Shown piece after piece: positions 45,757-53,280 of a stretch of 64,000 nucleotides of DNA. The first letter of the stretch is position 1. Each line of letters begins with the position of its first letter. The translations under genes were made by a program, and so were the position numbers. This DNA is from Limibacterium fermenti (lineage in GTDB: Bacteria; Bacteroidota; Bacteroidia; Bacteroidales; Dysgonomonadaceae): positions 2,790,001 through 2,854,000 of the forward strand of contig NZ_CP159486.1 of the NCBI RefSeq assembly GCF_041902845.1, in the 5' to 3' direction. The notes beneath the pieces are model-generated. The model was not told where the DNA came from and searched no databases. It worked only from the letters and a program-made list of their open reading frames with translations.

Positions 45757-45840
45757 TAATTCGTAATTTGCAATTTGTAATTCGTAATTTGTAATTTGCA
45801 ATTTGTAATTCGTAATTTGTAATTCGTAATTCGTAATAGT
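45757..45840. repeat. 7-bp tandem array, 12 units, between ftsL and ftsI
   Basis: Twelve heptamers (taattcg, taatttg, caatttg, ending taatagt) run without interruption from 45757 to 45840, nine nt before the ftsL stop codon. Confidence 0.93.
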
Positions 45841-45849
45841 CTCCAATCA

Positions 45850-46203
45850 TCATTTTTTTTCTTTCGAATCACTTTTTTCGATGCGGTAGATCGGATCGGT
45901 GGATATCGACAAATCGAGCCCCGCATCTTTCACCGCTTTTTCGATTTGCGTTTGGCGGCTGATTTCGGTCAGGCTCGACGAGATGGTGAGCGACTCGTAC
46001 TTGGCGTCTTTCAATTCCTTTTGAAGACGTTCTATATCCGCCATCCGCTGCAATACCGTATAACGATGGCTGATAAAAACAAATATGATCACCACCAAAA
46101 TAACGATGAAGCGCATGTTTCGCATCAAGACGTTTTCCGTAAGAACGCTTCCTCCGAAAACATGCACAAACGATTTCCGTATGTGGCCGAAATTAATTTT
46201 CAT
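45850..46203 (-). CDS. ftsL: FtsL-like cell division protein
   Basis: A 117-residue bitopic protein. It has a basic cytoplasmic N-terminus, one membrane helix (MRFIVILVVIIFVFISH) and a periplasmic coiled coil (RYTVLQRMADIERLQKELKDAKYESLTISSSLTEIS) ending in the GLDLSISTDPIYRIEK segment typical of Bacteroidota FtsL-like proteins. It is expected to join FtsQ and the FtsW-FtsI complex. It starts 5 nt after rsmH. Sequence conservation is low across phyla; the position rsmH-ftsL-ftsI makes the identity secure. Confidence 0.88.
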   Translation of the reverse strand: MKINFGHIRKSFVHVFGGSVLTENVLMRNMRFIVILVVIIFVFISHRYTVLQRMADIERLQKELKDAKYESLTISSSLTEISRQTQIEKAVKDAGLDLSISTDPIYRIEKSDSKEKK

Positions 46204-46208
46204 CTTCT

Positions 46209-47117
46209 TTATTTCTTCTCCGCGATGCGCAGTTTAGCACTCCGCGAACGCGGGTTTACAGTTTGTTCTTCTTCGGAAGGCGTAATAACCTTCCGGTTGA
46301 TGAGGGTGAAGGGTGTTGCGGCATTTCCGTAGAAATCCTTTACGACTTCCCCCTTAAAGTTCCCCGACTTCATAAAGTTCTTCACCAGCCGGTCCTCCAA
46401 CGAGTGGTAGGATATGATGCATAAGCGCCCGCCCGGTTTCAGAGCCGATAAGGACTGAACGAGCAGTTCCTGCAACGCCGACATTTCGTCATTCACCTCT
46501 ATGCGAAGCGCCTGGAATAACCGGGCCAGAATCTTTTTCTCTTTGTCGCGGGCGACAAACGGCTCAAGAACCGTTAAGAAGTCCGTCGTGTGGTTGATTT
46601 TTTGTTGCTTTCGCGCCGTCACAATGGCTGCTGCGATGCGTCGTGCATTGTTCAACTCGCCGAAATAGTAAAACACATCCGACAGCTTCTCCTCGGAATA
46701 ATCATTCAGGATATCGGCAGCGGTCTTTTGCGCCGTACGGTTCATCCGCATATCCAACTCGGCGGGAAAGCGGAAGGAAAAACCCCGTTCCTCATCGTCG
46801 AAATGATGCGACGATACGCCCAAATCGGCCAGAATGCCATCAACCGAGTCGATATGATGATAGCGAAGGAAATTCTTTAAAAAGCGGAAGTTCGCCCTCT
46901 CGAAAATAAAGCGCGCATCGTCTATACGGTTGGCCAAAGCATCCTCGTCCTGATCGAAAGCGATGAGTTTGCCCTCGCTATTCAAGCGGCTGAGAATTTC
47001 CCGCGAATGTCCGCCCCCGCCGAAAGTGACGTCTACATACACGCCGCCGGGACGGATATCCAACCCGTCCACGCTTTCAAAAAGTAATGCCGGAGTATGA
47101 TACGCTGTCATTTCCAT
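46209..47117 (-). CDS. rsmH: 16S rRNA m4C1402 methyltransferase
   Basis: A 302-residue SAM-dependent methyltransferase (MraW). YHTPALLFESVDGLDIRPGGVYVDVTFGGGGHSREIL contains the SAM loop, ILADLGVSSHHFDDEERGFSFR and DMRMNR the active-site motifs, and CIISYHSLEDRLVKNFMK the catalytic-domain end. It modifies the N4 of C1402 in the ribosomal P site. It lies 26 nt after mraZ and 5 nt before ftsL. The gene is intact and of normal length. Confidence 0.96.
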   Translation of the reverse strand: MEMTAYHTPALLFESVDGLDIRPGGVYVDVTFGGGGHSREILSRLNSEGKLIAFDQDEDALANRIDDARFIFERANFRFLKNFLRYHHIDSVDGILADLGVSSHHFDDEERGFSFRFPAELDMRMNRTAQKTAADILNDYSEEKLSDVFYYFGELNNARRIAAAIVTARKQQKINHTTDFLTVLEPFVARDKEKKILARLFQALRIEVNDEMSALQELLVQSLSALKPGGRLCIISYHSLEDRLVKNFMKSGNFKGEVVKDFYGNAATPFTLINRKVITPSEEEQTVNPRSRSAKLRIAEKK

Positions 47118-47143
47118 ATAACTGTTCTTTTATAACACACCTT

Positions 47144-47587
47144 TCACTCCATCAAACCCTGCATTTTCTGCGAAAACTCAGCCGGATCCACCAACGGCGT
47201 TTCCAACTTTTCTTTAGCCCATATCTCAATGGTTTCGTCCACGCCCAAAAAACGGACATCGGACTGGATACCGGCTATTTGCAAATAACGTTTGGGAAGG
47301 AGGATACGCCCGCTTGCATCCATTTCAAGCCTTTCCGCATCCAACAAAAACTGCCGGAAGAGTTGCTGCTGTTCTTTATTCCATTTATTCAGCCGCGTCC
47401 GCAACTGTTCTATTTCTTTTTCCCATACGCTTCCGGGATAAAGAACCAGGCAATCCTGAAAAATATCTTTCCGAAGAACCAAAAACTCCTCCCCCTCGCT
47501 TTGCAAACGCTTGCGAAAGATAGCCGGAATAAAAATGCGGCCTTTGGCGTCGGTTTTTGCTTCTATATTTCCTAAGAACTGCAACAT
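47144..47587 (-). CDS. mraZ: Transcriptional regulator MraZ
   Basis: A 147-residue protein from ATG 47587 (MLQFLGNIEAKTDAKGR). The frame is open 27 codons further, but those codons cover the promoter and operator. Two SpoVT/AbrB-type half domains are visible, with DAKGRIFIPAIFRK and DASGRILLPKRYL as the repeated DNA-contact motifs. MraZ binds GTG-containing repeats upstream of the dcw cluster and represses it in E. coli. An array of three GTG-led 10-mers lies just upstream here, so autoregulation is likely. Confidence 0.95.
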   Translation of the reverse strand: MLQFLGNIEAKTDAKGRIFIPAIFRKRLQSEGEEFLVLRKDIFQDCLVLYPGSVWEKEIEQLRTRLNKWNKEQQQLFRQFLLDAERLEMDASGRILLPKRYLQIAGIQSDVRFLGVDETIEIWAKEKLETPLVDPAEFSQKMQGLME

Positions 47588-47634
47588 TCGGAGACTCCTT
47601 ATATACTTATTGTCAATTAAACGCGGTAAAATTA

Positions 47635-47668
47635 CAAAATTAATCCACTTTCCCCCACAGTTCCACAC
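47635..47668 (-). promoter_or_regulatory. mraZ: dcw promoter -7 box and candidate MraZ operator
   Basis: On the minus strand three consecutive 10-mers, GTGTGGAACT, GTGGGGGAAA and GTGGATTAAT, start with GTG at exact 10-bp spacing (47659-47668, 47649-47658, 47639-47648). A -7 element TAATTTTG (47635-47642) overlaps the last. A fourth GTGGGG lies at 47695-47700. MraZ boxes in other bacteria are 10-bp-spaced GTGGG repeats. Confidence 0.7.
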
Positions 47669-47717
47669 TTTTTTTTCAATAAAGTTATCAACAACCCCAC
47701 TTTTTTATGTTACGCGC

Positions 47718-48027
47718 ATGTACGTAGGCATTAATAGACTCGTTCAAAGCTTCTTCAACAGGTTTCAAAACCGACTATATGTAACCGATTTGGCGAAAGC
47801 GAGTACGGGCAGAAGACCTTTCTTCATCCAAAACCTGTTTGTCTTTGCTCGACGTCTGGTGATGACCGCCCTTAGGAGTTTCGGCAACGACCGCAGACGA
47901 TTCGACATCTTCAAAAGCCCGATGTCTTAATTTTTGTCGCAAAAGTATAAAAATAAAATTCCGCTCCTCTATGTGTGCTTTCTTTTATATATTTGCAGCC
48001 GAAAAAGATGACATATAAGAAAAGAAA
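47718..48027 (+). other. Gene-poor interval between mraZ and glsA
   Basis: ATG at 47718 opens a 70-codon, arginine-rich plus-strand frame ending at 47930. No ribosome site or recognisable family supports it. GACATC/GATGTC near its end, with a TTAATTTTT tail, could be a terminator. TATATTTG (47988-47995) is a good -7 box for the acyltransferase operon, 33 nt before its start. I make no gene call here. Confidence 0.4.
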
Positions 48028-48876
48028 ATGAGCGCTAACCCTGCATTTAAAATTGATGTGGACAGCGTCTTAAAATCCAAAGCGCCTAAAATTTACAAGA
48101 AGATACCCCGGTTCTTCGTTAATTACCTGAAACGTACGCTCCATCAGGACGACATCAATGGGATTATCGAGCGAAACGAAGACAAAACCGGTGTCGAGTT
48201 CATGAAGGCTTTAGTGGATAACGAGTTTAAGCTGACATTACGTATTCACGGTGAGGAAAATATTCCTGACCAGGGAAAATTTATCTTCGCTTCCAATCAT
48301 CCTCTGGGTGGATTGGACGGTATTTGCCTATCGGCCTATCTGGGCGAAAAATATAACGGGAACATTCGTTACCTGGTCAACGACGTACTGATGCATATTC
48401 GTAACCTGCGCACGATTTTTGTTCCGGTGAATAAATACGGAGCACAAGCCAAAGAGTCGGCAAAAGCCATTCAGGAAGCATACCGTTCCGACAATCAAAT
48501 CATCACATTTCCCGCCGGCTTATGCTCCCGCAAACAAAACGGCAAGATTAAAGACTTGCCGTGGATGAAGAGTTTCGTCTTAAAAGCTATCGAGCATCAA
48601 CGCGATATTATCCCGGTGCATTTTAAAGGTAAAAACTCGGCCTTCTTTTATAACTTCTCGGCCATCCGGAAGTTTGTCGGAGTGAAATTCAACATCGAAT
48701 TGGTGTATCTTCCCGATGAAATGTTCAAAAACAAAAACCAAACCTTTCATATTACATTCGGACAACCTATTCCCTGGCAATCCCTTGACAAATCCAAGTC
48801 TCCCTCGGAGTGGGCGCAGTATATTAAAGAGATCGTATATTCTTTGGAGAATAACAAAAATGGAAAAAATAATTGA
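48028..48876 (+). CDS. glsA: GlsA-like O-acyltransferase (PlsC family), glycine-lipid synthesis
   Basis: A 282-residue acyltransferase. SNHPLGGLD near residue 90 is the NHx4D catalytic motif; FVPVNKYGAQAKESAKAI and FPAGLCSRKQNGKIKDLPWMKSFV are the second and third motifs. The protein lacks clear membrane helices, as in OlsA/GlsA types. In Bacteroides thetaiotaomicron the pair glsB/glsA makes N-acyl-3-acyloxyacyl glycine lipids. Here the O-acyltransferase gene comes first and overlaps the N-acyltransferase gene by 17 nt, so the two are translationally coupled. The identity as a glycine- rather than ornithine-lipid enzyme is inferred from the phylum and the partner. Confidence 0.8.
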   Translation: MSANPAFKIDVDSVLKSKAPKIYKKIPRFFVNYLKRTLHQDDINGIIERNEDKTGVEFMKALVDNEFKLTLRIHGEENIPDQGKFIFASNHPLGGLDGICLSAYLGEKYNGNIRYLVNDVLMHIRNLRTIFVPVNKYGAQAKESAKAIQEAYRSDNQIITFPAGLCSRKQNGKIKDLPWMKSFVLKAIEHQRDIIPVHFKGKNSAFFYNFSAIRKFVGVKFNIELVYLPDEMFKNKNQTFHITFGQPIPWQSLDKSKSPSEWAQYIKEIVYSLENNKNGKNN

Positions 48877-49882
48877 TCCGGTAGACAAGACTTTAATCAA
48901 AAGTGAATTGACCGTCCAAAAAAGAGTCCGCATAACGAACAAGGCCAATAATGAAATCTATGTATTTACGCACCACGACTCGCCGAACCTGATGCGCGAA
49001 GTGGGACGGCTGCGTGAAATCGCTTTCAGACACTATGGTGGCGGCACAGGACTCGAAACCGACATCGATAAATATGATACGATGGACAAGCCCTACCGGC
49101 AACTCATCGTGTGGGATCCGGAAAATGAAGAAATTCTAGGGGGATACCGCTTTATCCACGGCTCGGATGTGGATTTCGACGAGAACGGAAAGCCGATGCT
49201 TGCCACCGCTCACTTATTGAATTTCTCCGATCAGTTTATCAAAGAGTATCTGCCTTACACGTTCGAGTTGGGACGGTCTTTCGTGTCGCTCGAATACCAA
49301 TCGACTTTGATGGGGCGCAAAGGCATCTTCGCCCTCGATAATCTATGGGACGGGCTTGGCGCACTCACCGTGATCGATCCTGATATGAAATACTTTTTCG
49401 GGAAAGTCACCATGTACGGAACGTACAACAAAGAGGCGCGCAATATGATCCTTTATTTTCTGAACAAACACTTTCCCGATCGCGACAAGCTCGTAACAGC
49501 CACTCATCCGCTTGAAACGAATACCGACATCCGGAAGATGGAAGAATTGTTTCGTGGAAGGACTTTCAAAGAAGACTATAAAACGCTTAATAAAGAGGTA
49601 CGCGCGTTGGGATACAACATCCCGCCGCTGATCAACGCCTATATGAGCCTCTCGCCTTCCATGCGGTTTTTCGGCACCGCCATCAACGACGAGTTCGGCG
49701 ACGTGGAAGAGTCGGGTATCTTGATTGAAATCAATCAAATCCTCGAAGAAAAGCGCACCCGTCATATCGAATCCTATTTAAGGACCAAACCCAGTCGGCG
49801 TTTCCTCATCCGATGGAAACGTATTATTTCGGGCAAAGGATTCAAAAAACCCCGCAAAAGCAAGAAAACAACGAACGGGTAA
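48860..49882 (+). CDS. glsB: GlsB-like N-acyltransferase (GNAT/OlsB type), glycine-lipid synthesis
   Basis: A 340-residue protein from ATG 48860 (MEKIIDPVDKTLIKSELTVQKRV); the frame is open inside glsA, but this start gives the usual 17-nt overlap and matches homologues. REVGRLREIAFRHYGGGTGLETDIDKYD and QLIVWDPENEEILGGYRFIHGSD belong to the acyl-ACP N-acyltransferase (hemolysin-like GNAT) fold; ELGRSFVSLEYQ is the later conserved stretch. It transfers a 3-hydroxyacyl chain to the amino group of glycine, the first step of glycine-lipid synthesis. The C-terminus is very basic (FKKPRKSKKTTNG). A hairpin follows at 49899. Confidence 0.8.
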   Translation: MEKIIDPVDKTLIKSELTVQKRVRITNKANNEIYVFTHHDSPNLMREVGRLREIAFRHYGGGTGLETDIDKYDTMDKPYRQLIVWDPENEEILGGYRFIHGSDVDFDENGKPMLATAHLLNFSDQFIKEYLPYTFELGRSFVSLEYQSTLMGRKGIFALDNLWDGLGALTVIDPDMKYFFGKVTMYGTYNKEARNMILYFLNKHFPDRDKLVTATHPLETNTDIRKMEELFRGRTFKEDYKTLNKEVRALGYNIPPLINAYMSLSPSMRFFGTAINDEFGDVEESGILIEINQILEEKRTRHIESYLRTKPSRRFLIRWKRIISGKGFKKPRKSKKTTNG

Positions 49883-49898
49883 TCATCCGACTTTTTCA

Positions 49899-49928
49899 TA
49901 CGTCCCTTCGTCTCTGACGAGGGGCGTA
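49899..49928 (+). terminator. Hairpin after glsB
   Basis: TACGTCCCTTCGT (49899-49911) pairs imperfectly with ACGAGGGGCGTA (49917-49928). The T tract after it is weak, so termination is probable rather than certain. The following ~80 nt contain a faint 21-bp periodicity. Confidence 0.6.
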
Positions 49929-50036
49929 TTCATTTGTCCGTACCTCCAATCCTTCATCAATCTATACGGATCTTCTATCAATCTCTCTTTTCAATCTCTA
50001 CCAATCGTTTATCAATGCTCCTTATACCCTGAAAGA

Positions 50037-50112
50037 TGCAATCGTTTGCACAGCCTTGCATAGTTAATTCTCCATTTTTAAAGACATCCCGTCAACAAGA
50101 AGCGTACATTTG
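50037..50112 (+). promoter_or_regulatory. Promoter region of the starch operon with a LacI-type palindrome
   Basis: TGCAATCGTTTGCA (50037-50050) is a palindrome of the LacI/GalR form, with a 13-mer identical to the one before EF-G2. TACATTTG (50105-50112) is a good -7 box, 131 nt before the SusC start; a T-rich stretch at 50076-50080 may act as -33. The palindrome lies ~60 nt upstream of the -7 box. Confidence 0.55.
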
Positions 50113-50243
50113 CAACAAAGGAACGTATGACAATTAAATGAAAACAGTTGTTAAGTAACCTTTCATTTATGAATTACTTAAATCCTTGAAACGTGCTTTA
50201 AGAGAATGAATTATTAATCAGTTAATCTTATAAAGTTAGCGAC

Positions 50244-53200
50244 ATGAGTGTAAATTCTAAAACAAAAACAAAAACAAAAGCATTCCTGGCAACTATAGTT
50301 ATCGGGATGTTCATGATGATGTCGGCTGTAGCTCAAACGAGTTCGCCGATAAATGTACGAGGAACGGTAACAGATGCGAACGGGGAGCCGATTATCGGTG
50401 CCGGCATTCTGTTACAAGGCACAACGACAGGCGTAGTAACCGATTATGACGGGAACTTTTCGCTTCAGACTCCGGGTGACGGCACCCTGGTGATTTCTTA
50501 TGTAGGGTATGTAACCCAAACAATTCCCATTCAAAACAGGACAACCATCCATGTGACTCTGGCAGAAGACACGGAATTATTGGAAGAGTTGGTGGTAATC
50601 GGGTACGGAACGGTAAAGAAAAATGACCTTACCGGTTCGGTCGCCGCTATTGACGCGACTAAGTTAAACAGAGGACTTGCTACCTCAGCTTCGGACCTGT
50701 TGGCGGGAAAGATTGCCGGTGTCAGTATTGTCACGGAAGGAGGCGCTCCTGGTTCTGCTGCAACTATCCGTATCCGTGGAGGATCGTCCATGTCTGCCAG
50801 TAATGATCCGCTAATCGTTATCGATGGGGTTCCGGTAGACAACACGACCGCTATTAACGGAATGGCAAACCCTTTAAGCACTATCCATTCAAACGATATT
50901 GAGACTTTCACGGTATTGAAAGATGCTTCGGCAACAGCTATTTACGGATCCCGGGCTTCGAACGGTGTAATTATCATTACCACCAAAAAAGGGCAGAAAG
51001 GGAAAATGAAAGTTACGTATGACGGGAATGTTTCCGTAAGTACTAAAACGGGAACTGTGGACGTGATGGATGCTGCCACTTTCAGACAATACTTGACAGA
51101 TACGTTTGGAGAAGGAAGCGCGCAAGTCAACGCATTAGGTAAGACATCTACCGATTGGCAAGATCAAATTTATAGGACAGCCGTCAGTACCGACCATAAC
51201 ATTAGTGCTGCGGGAACTATTTCCGAAATACTACCGTATCGTGCATCTTTGGGCTATACGAATGAAAACGGAATTCTTAAAACGTCCAATTTGGAGAGGT
51301 TCACAGGGACATTAAATTTGACACCGAGTTTTTTCGATGATCAACTCAAAGTACAGTTGAATCTGAAAGGAATGTACAATACCAACCGCTTTGCCGATCG
51401 GGGAGCGATCAACTCGGCGACACAGTTCGATCCTACACAACCCATTTACTCCTCCGGTTCTTCTTATGGAAACGGCTACTTCATGTCCCTTAAGCAGGAT
51501 GGAACTCCGATAGACATCGGATTGGCCAATCCTTTGGCCGTTCTTGAACAAAAGCAGGATGAATCTACCGTATATAGAAGTATTGGAAATATTCGACTCA
51601 ATTATAACCTGCCATTTATTTCGGGGTTGAATGCCAACCTGAATTTAGGTTATGATATTTCCGAAAGTAAGGGAGATGTAACGATAGATGACAACTCACC
51701 CATGAGCTGGGTATGGGGAAGTTATAAAGTCGGTTGGGGTGAGAATAGCCACTATTATCAATACAAACAGAACACGTTGCTTGATTTTTATCTCAATTAC
51801 AACAAAACTTTCAATATCCATCATATCGATTTAATGGGTGGATATTCATGGCAAAGGTTTTATTACAAAAACGAAAATACCTACCCTTATTCACAAGCGA
51901 TGGCTACCTCTACCGGAGAGCAATATTATAAAGACGGAGATGATTACGCATCGGAAAGTTATGTCATTTCATTTTTCGGGCGTTTGAACTATACGTTGCT
52001 GGATCGATATCTGTTGACTTTCACTTTGCGTAATGACGGATCCTCTCGTTTCAGTCCCGATAATCAATGGGGATTGTTCCCTTCGGCCGCTTTTGCTTGG
52101 AAAATTGTGAACGAACCTTTTATGGAAAATACCCGGGGAGTTTTATCGGATTTTAAATTGCGTCTGGGATATGGAGTAACAGGACAACAGAATTTAGGGA
52201 ACGGCGATTATCCCTGGATGGGAAGATATAATTATAGTAAAGCCGGCGCCAATTATTTTTTCGGTAATACCAAAGTATCGCTTATTCGTCCGTTGGCGTA
52301 TGACGAAAACCTTAAATGGGAAGAAACGGCAACCTATAATATTGGATTGGATTACGGTTTCTTAAATAATCGTATTAACGGAGGTGTCGATCTTTATTAT
52401 CGTAAAACAACGGATTTGTTGAATACCGTCGGAATTGCGGCCGGGACCAATTTCAGTAACGAATTGCTTACGAATGTCGGCGAGCTGGAAAATAAGGGTA
52501 TTGAATTTACCGTCACCGGCCGGCCGGTAGTAACGAGAGACTGGGATTGGAACATCAGTTATAATGTGGCATTCAATAAAAACCGGATTACCAAATTAAC
52601 CATTAACGATGACCCGAGCTATGTCGGTGTGCGGTACGGCGGTATCGACGGTGGTACAGGAAACAGGGCGGCTATCCACAGCGTAAATTATCCTGCCGGT
52701 TCTTTCTATGTTCAACAACAGGTATATGATGAGGCTGGCAAACCGATAGAAAAGGTCTATGTCGATCAAAATGCCGACGGATTAATTAATGAAAGCGATT
52801 TAATCCAATACAAGAAATCGGCTCCCGACGTAACGATGGGATTCACATCCCAATTATCGTACAAGAATTGGGATGTGAATTTCTCATTGCGCGCCAATAT
52901 CGGCAATTACGCCTATAACAATGTCCAATCGAACCGCGAAGCTTCGTCAAGTGTGTATGACCCTGCAAATTGGCTGAAAAACAGGGTAAACAGCGCTTCT
53001 TATACAAATTTCACTAACGGCCAGTATCTATCCAGTTATTATATTCAAAACGCGTCGTTTCTGAAGATGGATAATATTTCGCTGGGATACCGATTCGACA
53101 GATTGCTCAATGCGGTACAGAACGGAAAAGTCTATTTTACGGTACAGAATCCGTTTGTAATTACAAAGTACAAAGGTCTCGACCCCGAATTTACCAATGA

Positions 53201-53267
53201 TGGCATCGACAACAATATTTATCCGCACCCGCGGGTGTTTATTCTCGGGTTAAGTTTAAGTTTTTAA
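50244..53267 (+). CDS. susC: SusC-family TonB-dependent transporter, starch-type locus
   Basis: A 1007-residue protein. A signal peptide (VIGMFMMMSAVAQ) is preceded by a Lys-Thr repeat (KTKTKTK) encoded by a 6-bp tandem repeat. A CarboxypepD-reg-like domain (VRGTVTDANGEPIIGAGILLQ), a TonB box region (LEELVVIGYGTVKKNDLTGS), a plug (TSASDLLAGKIAGVSIV..DASATAIYGSRASNGVIIITTKKGQ) and a long barrel ending VFILGLSLSF follow. With SusD it imports maltooligosaccharides in the model system. It is followed by susD after 13 nt. Starch specificity is inferred from the downstream GH13 and SusE/F genes. Confidence 0.93.
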   Translation: MSVNSKTKTKTKAFLATIVIGMFMMMSAVAQTSSPINVRGTVTDANGEPIIGAGILLQGTTTGVVTDYDGNFSLQTPGDGTLVISYVGYVTQTIPIQNRTTIHVTLAEDTELLEELVVIGYGTVKKNDLTGSVAAIDATKLNRGLATSASDLLAGKIAGVSIVTEGGAPGSAATIRIRGGSSMSASNDPLIVIDGVPVDNTTAINGMANPLSTIHSNDIETFTVLKDASATAIYGSRASNGVIIITTKKGQKGKMKVTYDGNVSVSTKTGTVDVMDAATFRQYLTDTFGEGSAQVNALGKTSTDWQDQIYRTAVSTDHNISAAGTISEILPYRASLGYTNENGILKTSNLERFTGTLNLTPSFFDDQLKVQLNLKGMYNTNRFADRGAINSATQFDPTQPIYSSGSSYGNGYFMSLKQDGTPIDIGLANPLAVLEQKQDESTVYRSIGNIRLNYNLPFISGLNANLNLGYDISESKGDVTIDDNSPMSWVWGSYKVGWGENSHYYQYKQNTLLDFYLNYNKTFNIHHIDLMGGYSWQRFYYKNENTYPYSQAMATSTGEQYYKDGDDYASESYVISFFGRLNYTLLDRYLLTFTLRNDGSSRFSPDNQWGLFPSAAFAWKIVNEPFMENTRGVLSDFKLRLGYGVTGQQNLGNGDYPWMGRYNYSKAGANYFFGNTKVSLIRPLAYDENLKWEETATYNIGLDYGFLNNRINGGVDLYYRKTTDLLNTVGIAAGTNFSNELLTNVGELENKGIEFTVTGRPVVTRDWDWNISYNVAFNKNRITKLTINDDPSYVGVRYGGIDGGTGNRAAIHSVNYPAGSFYVQQQVYDEAGKPIEKVYVDQNADGLINESDLIQYKKSAPDVTMGFTSQLSYKNWDVNFSLRANIGNYAYNNVQSNREASSSVYDPANWLKNRVNSASYTNFTNGQYLSSYYIQNASFLKMDNISLGYRFDRLLNAVQNGKVYFTVQNPFVITKYKGLDPEFTNDGIDNNIYPHPRVFILGLSLSF

Positions 53268-53280
53268 TTCTGCAATAAAT

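Noticed and set aside
47500..47520. A third LacI-like site, TTGCAAACGCTTGCG
   Set aside because: It lies within the mraZ coding region and differs at the core from the two promoter copies.
47718..47930. A 70-codon arginine-rich plus-strand frame between mraZ and glsA
   Set aside because: I see no family match or ribosome site, and the composition is unlike its neighbours. It is kept only as an interval note.
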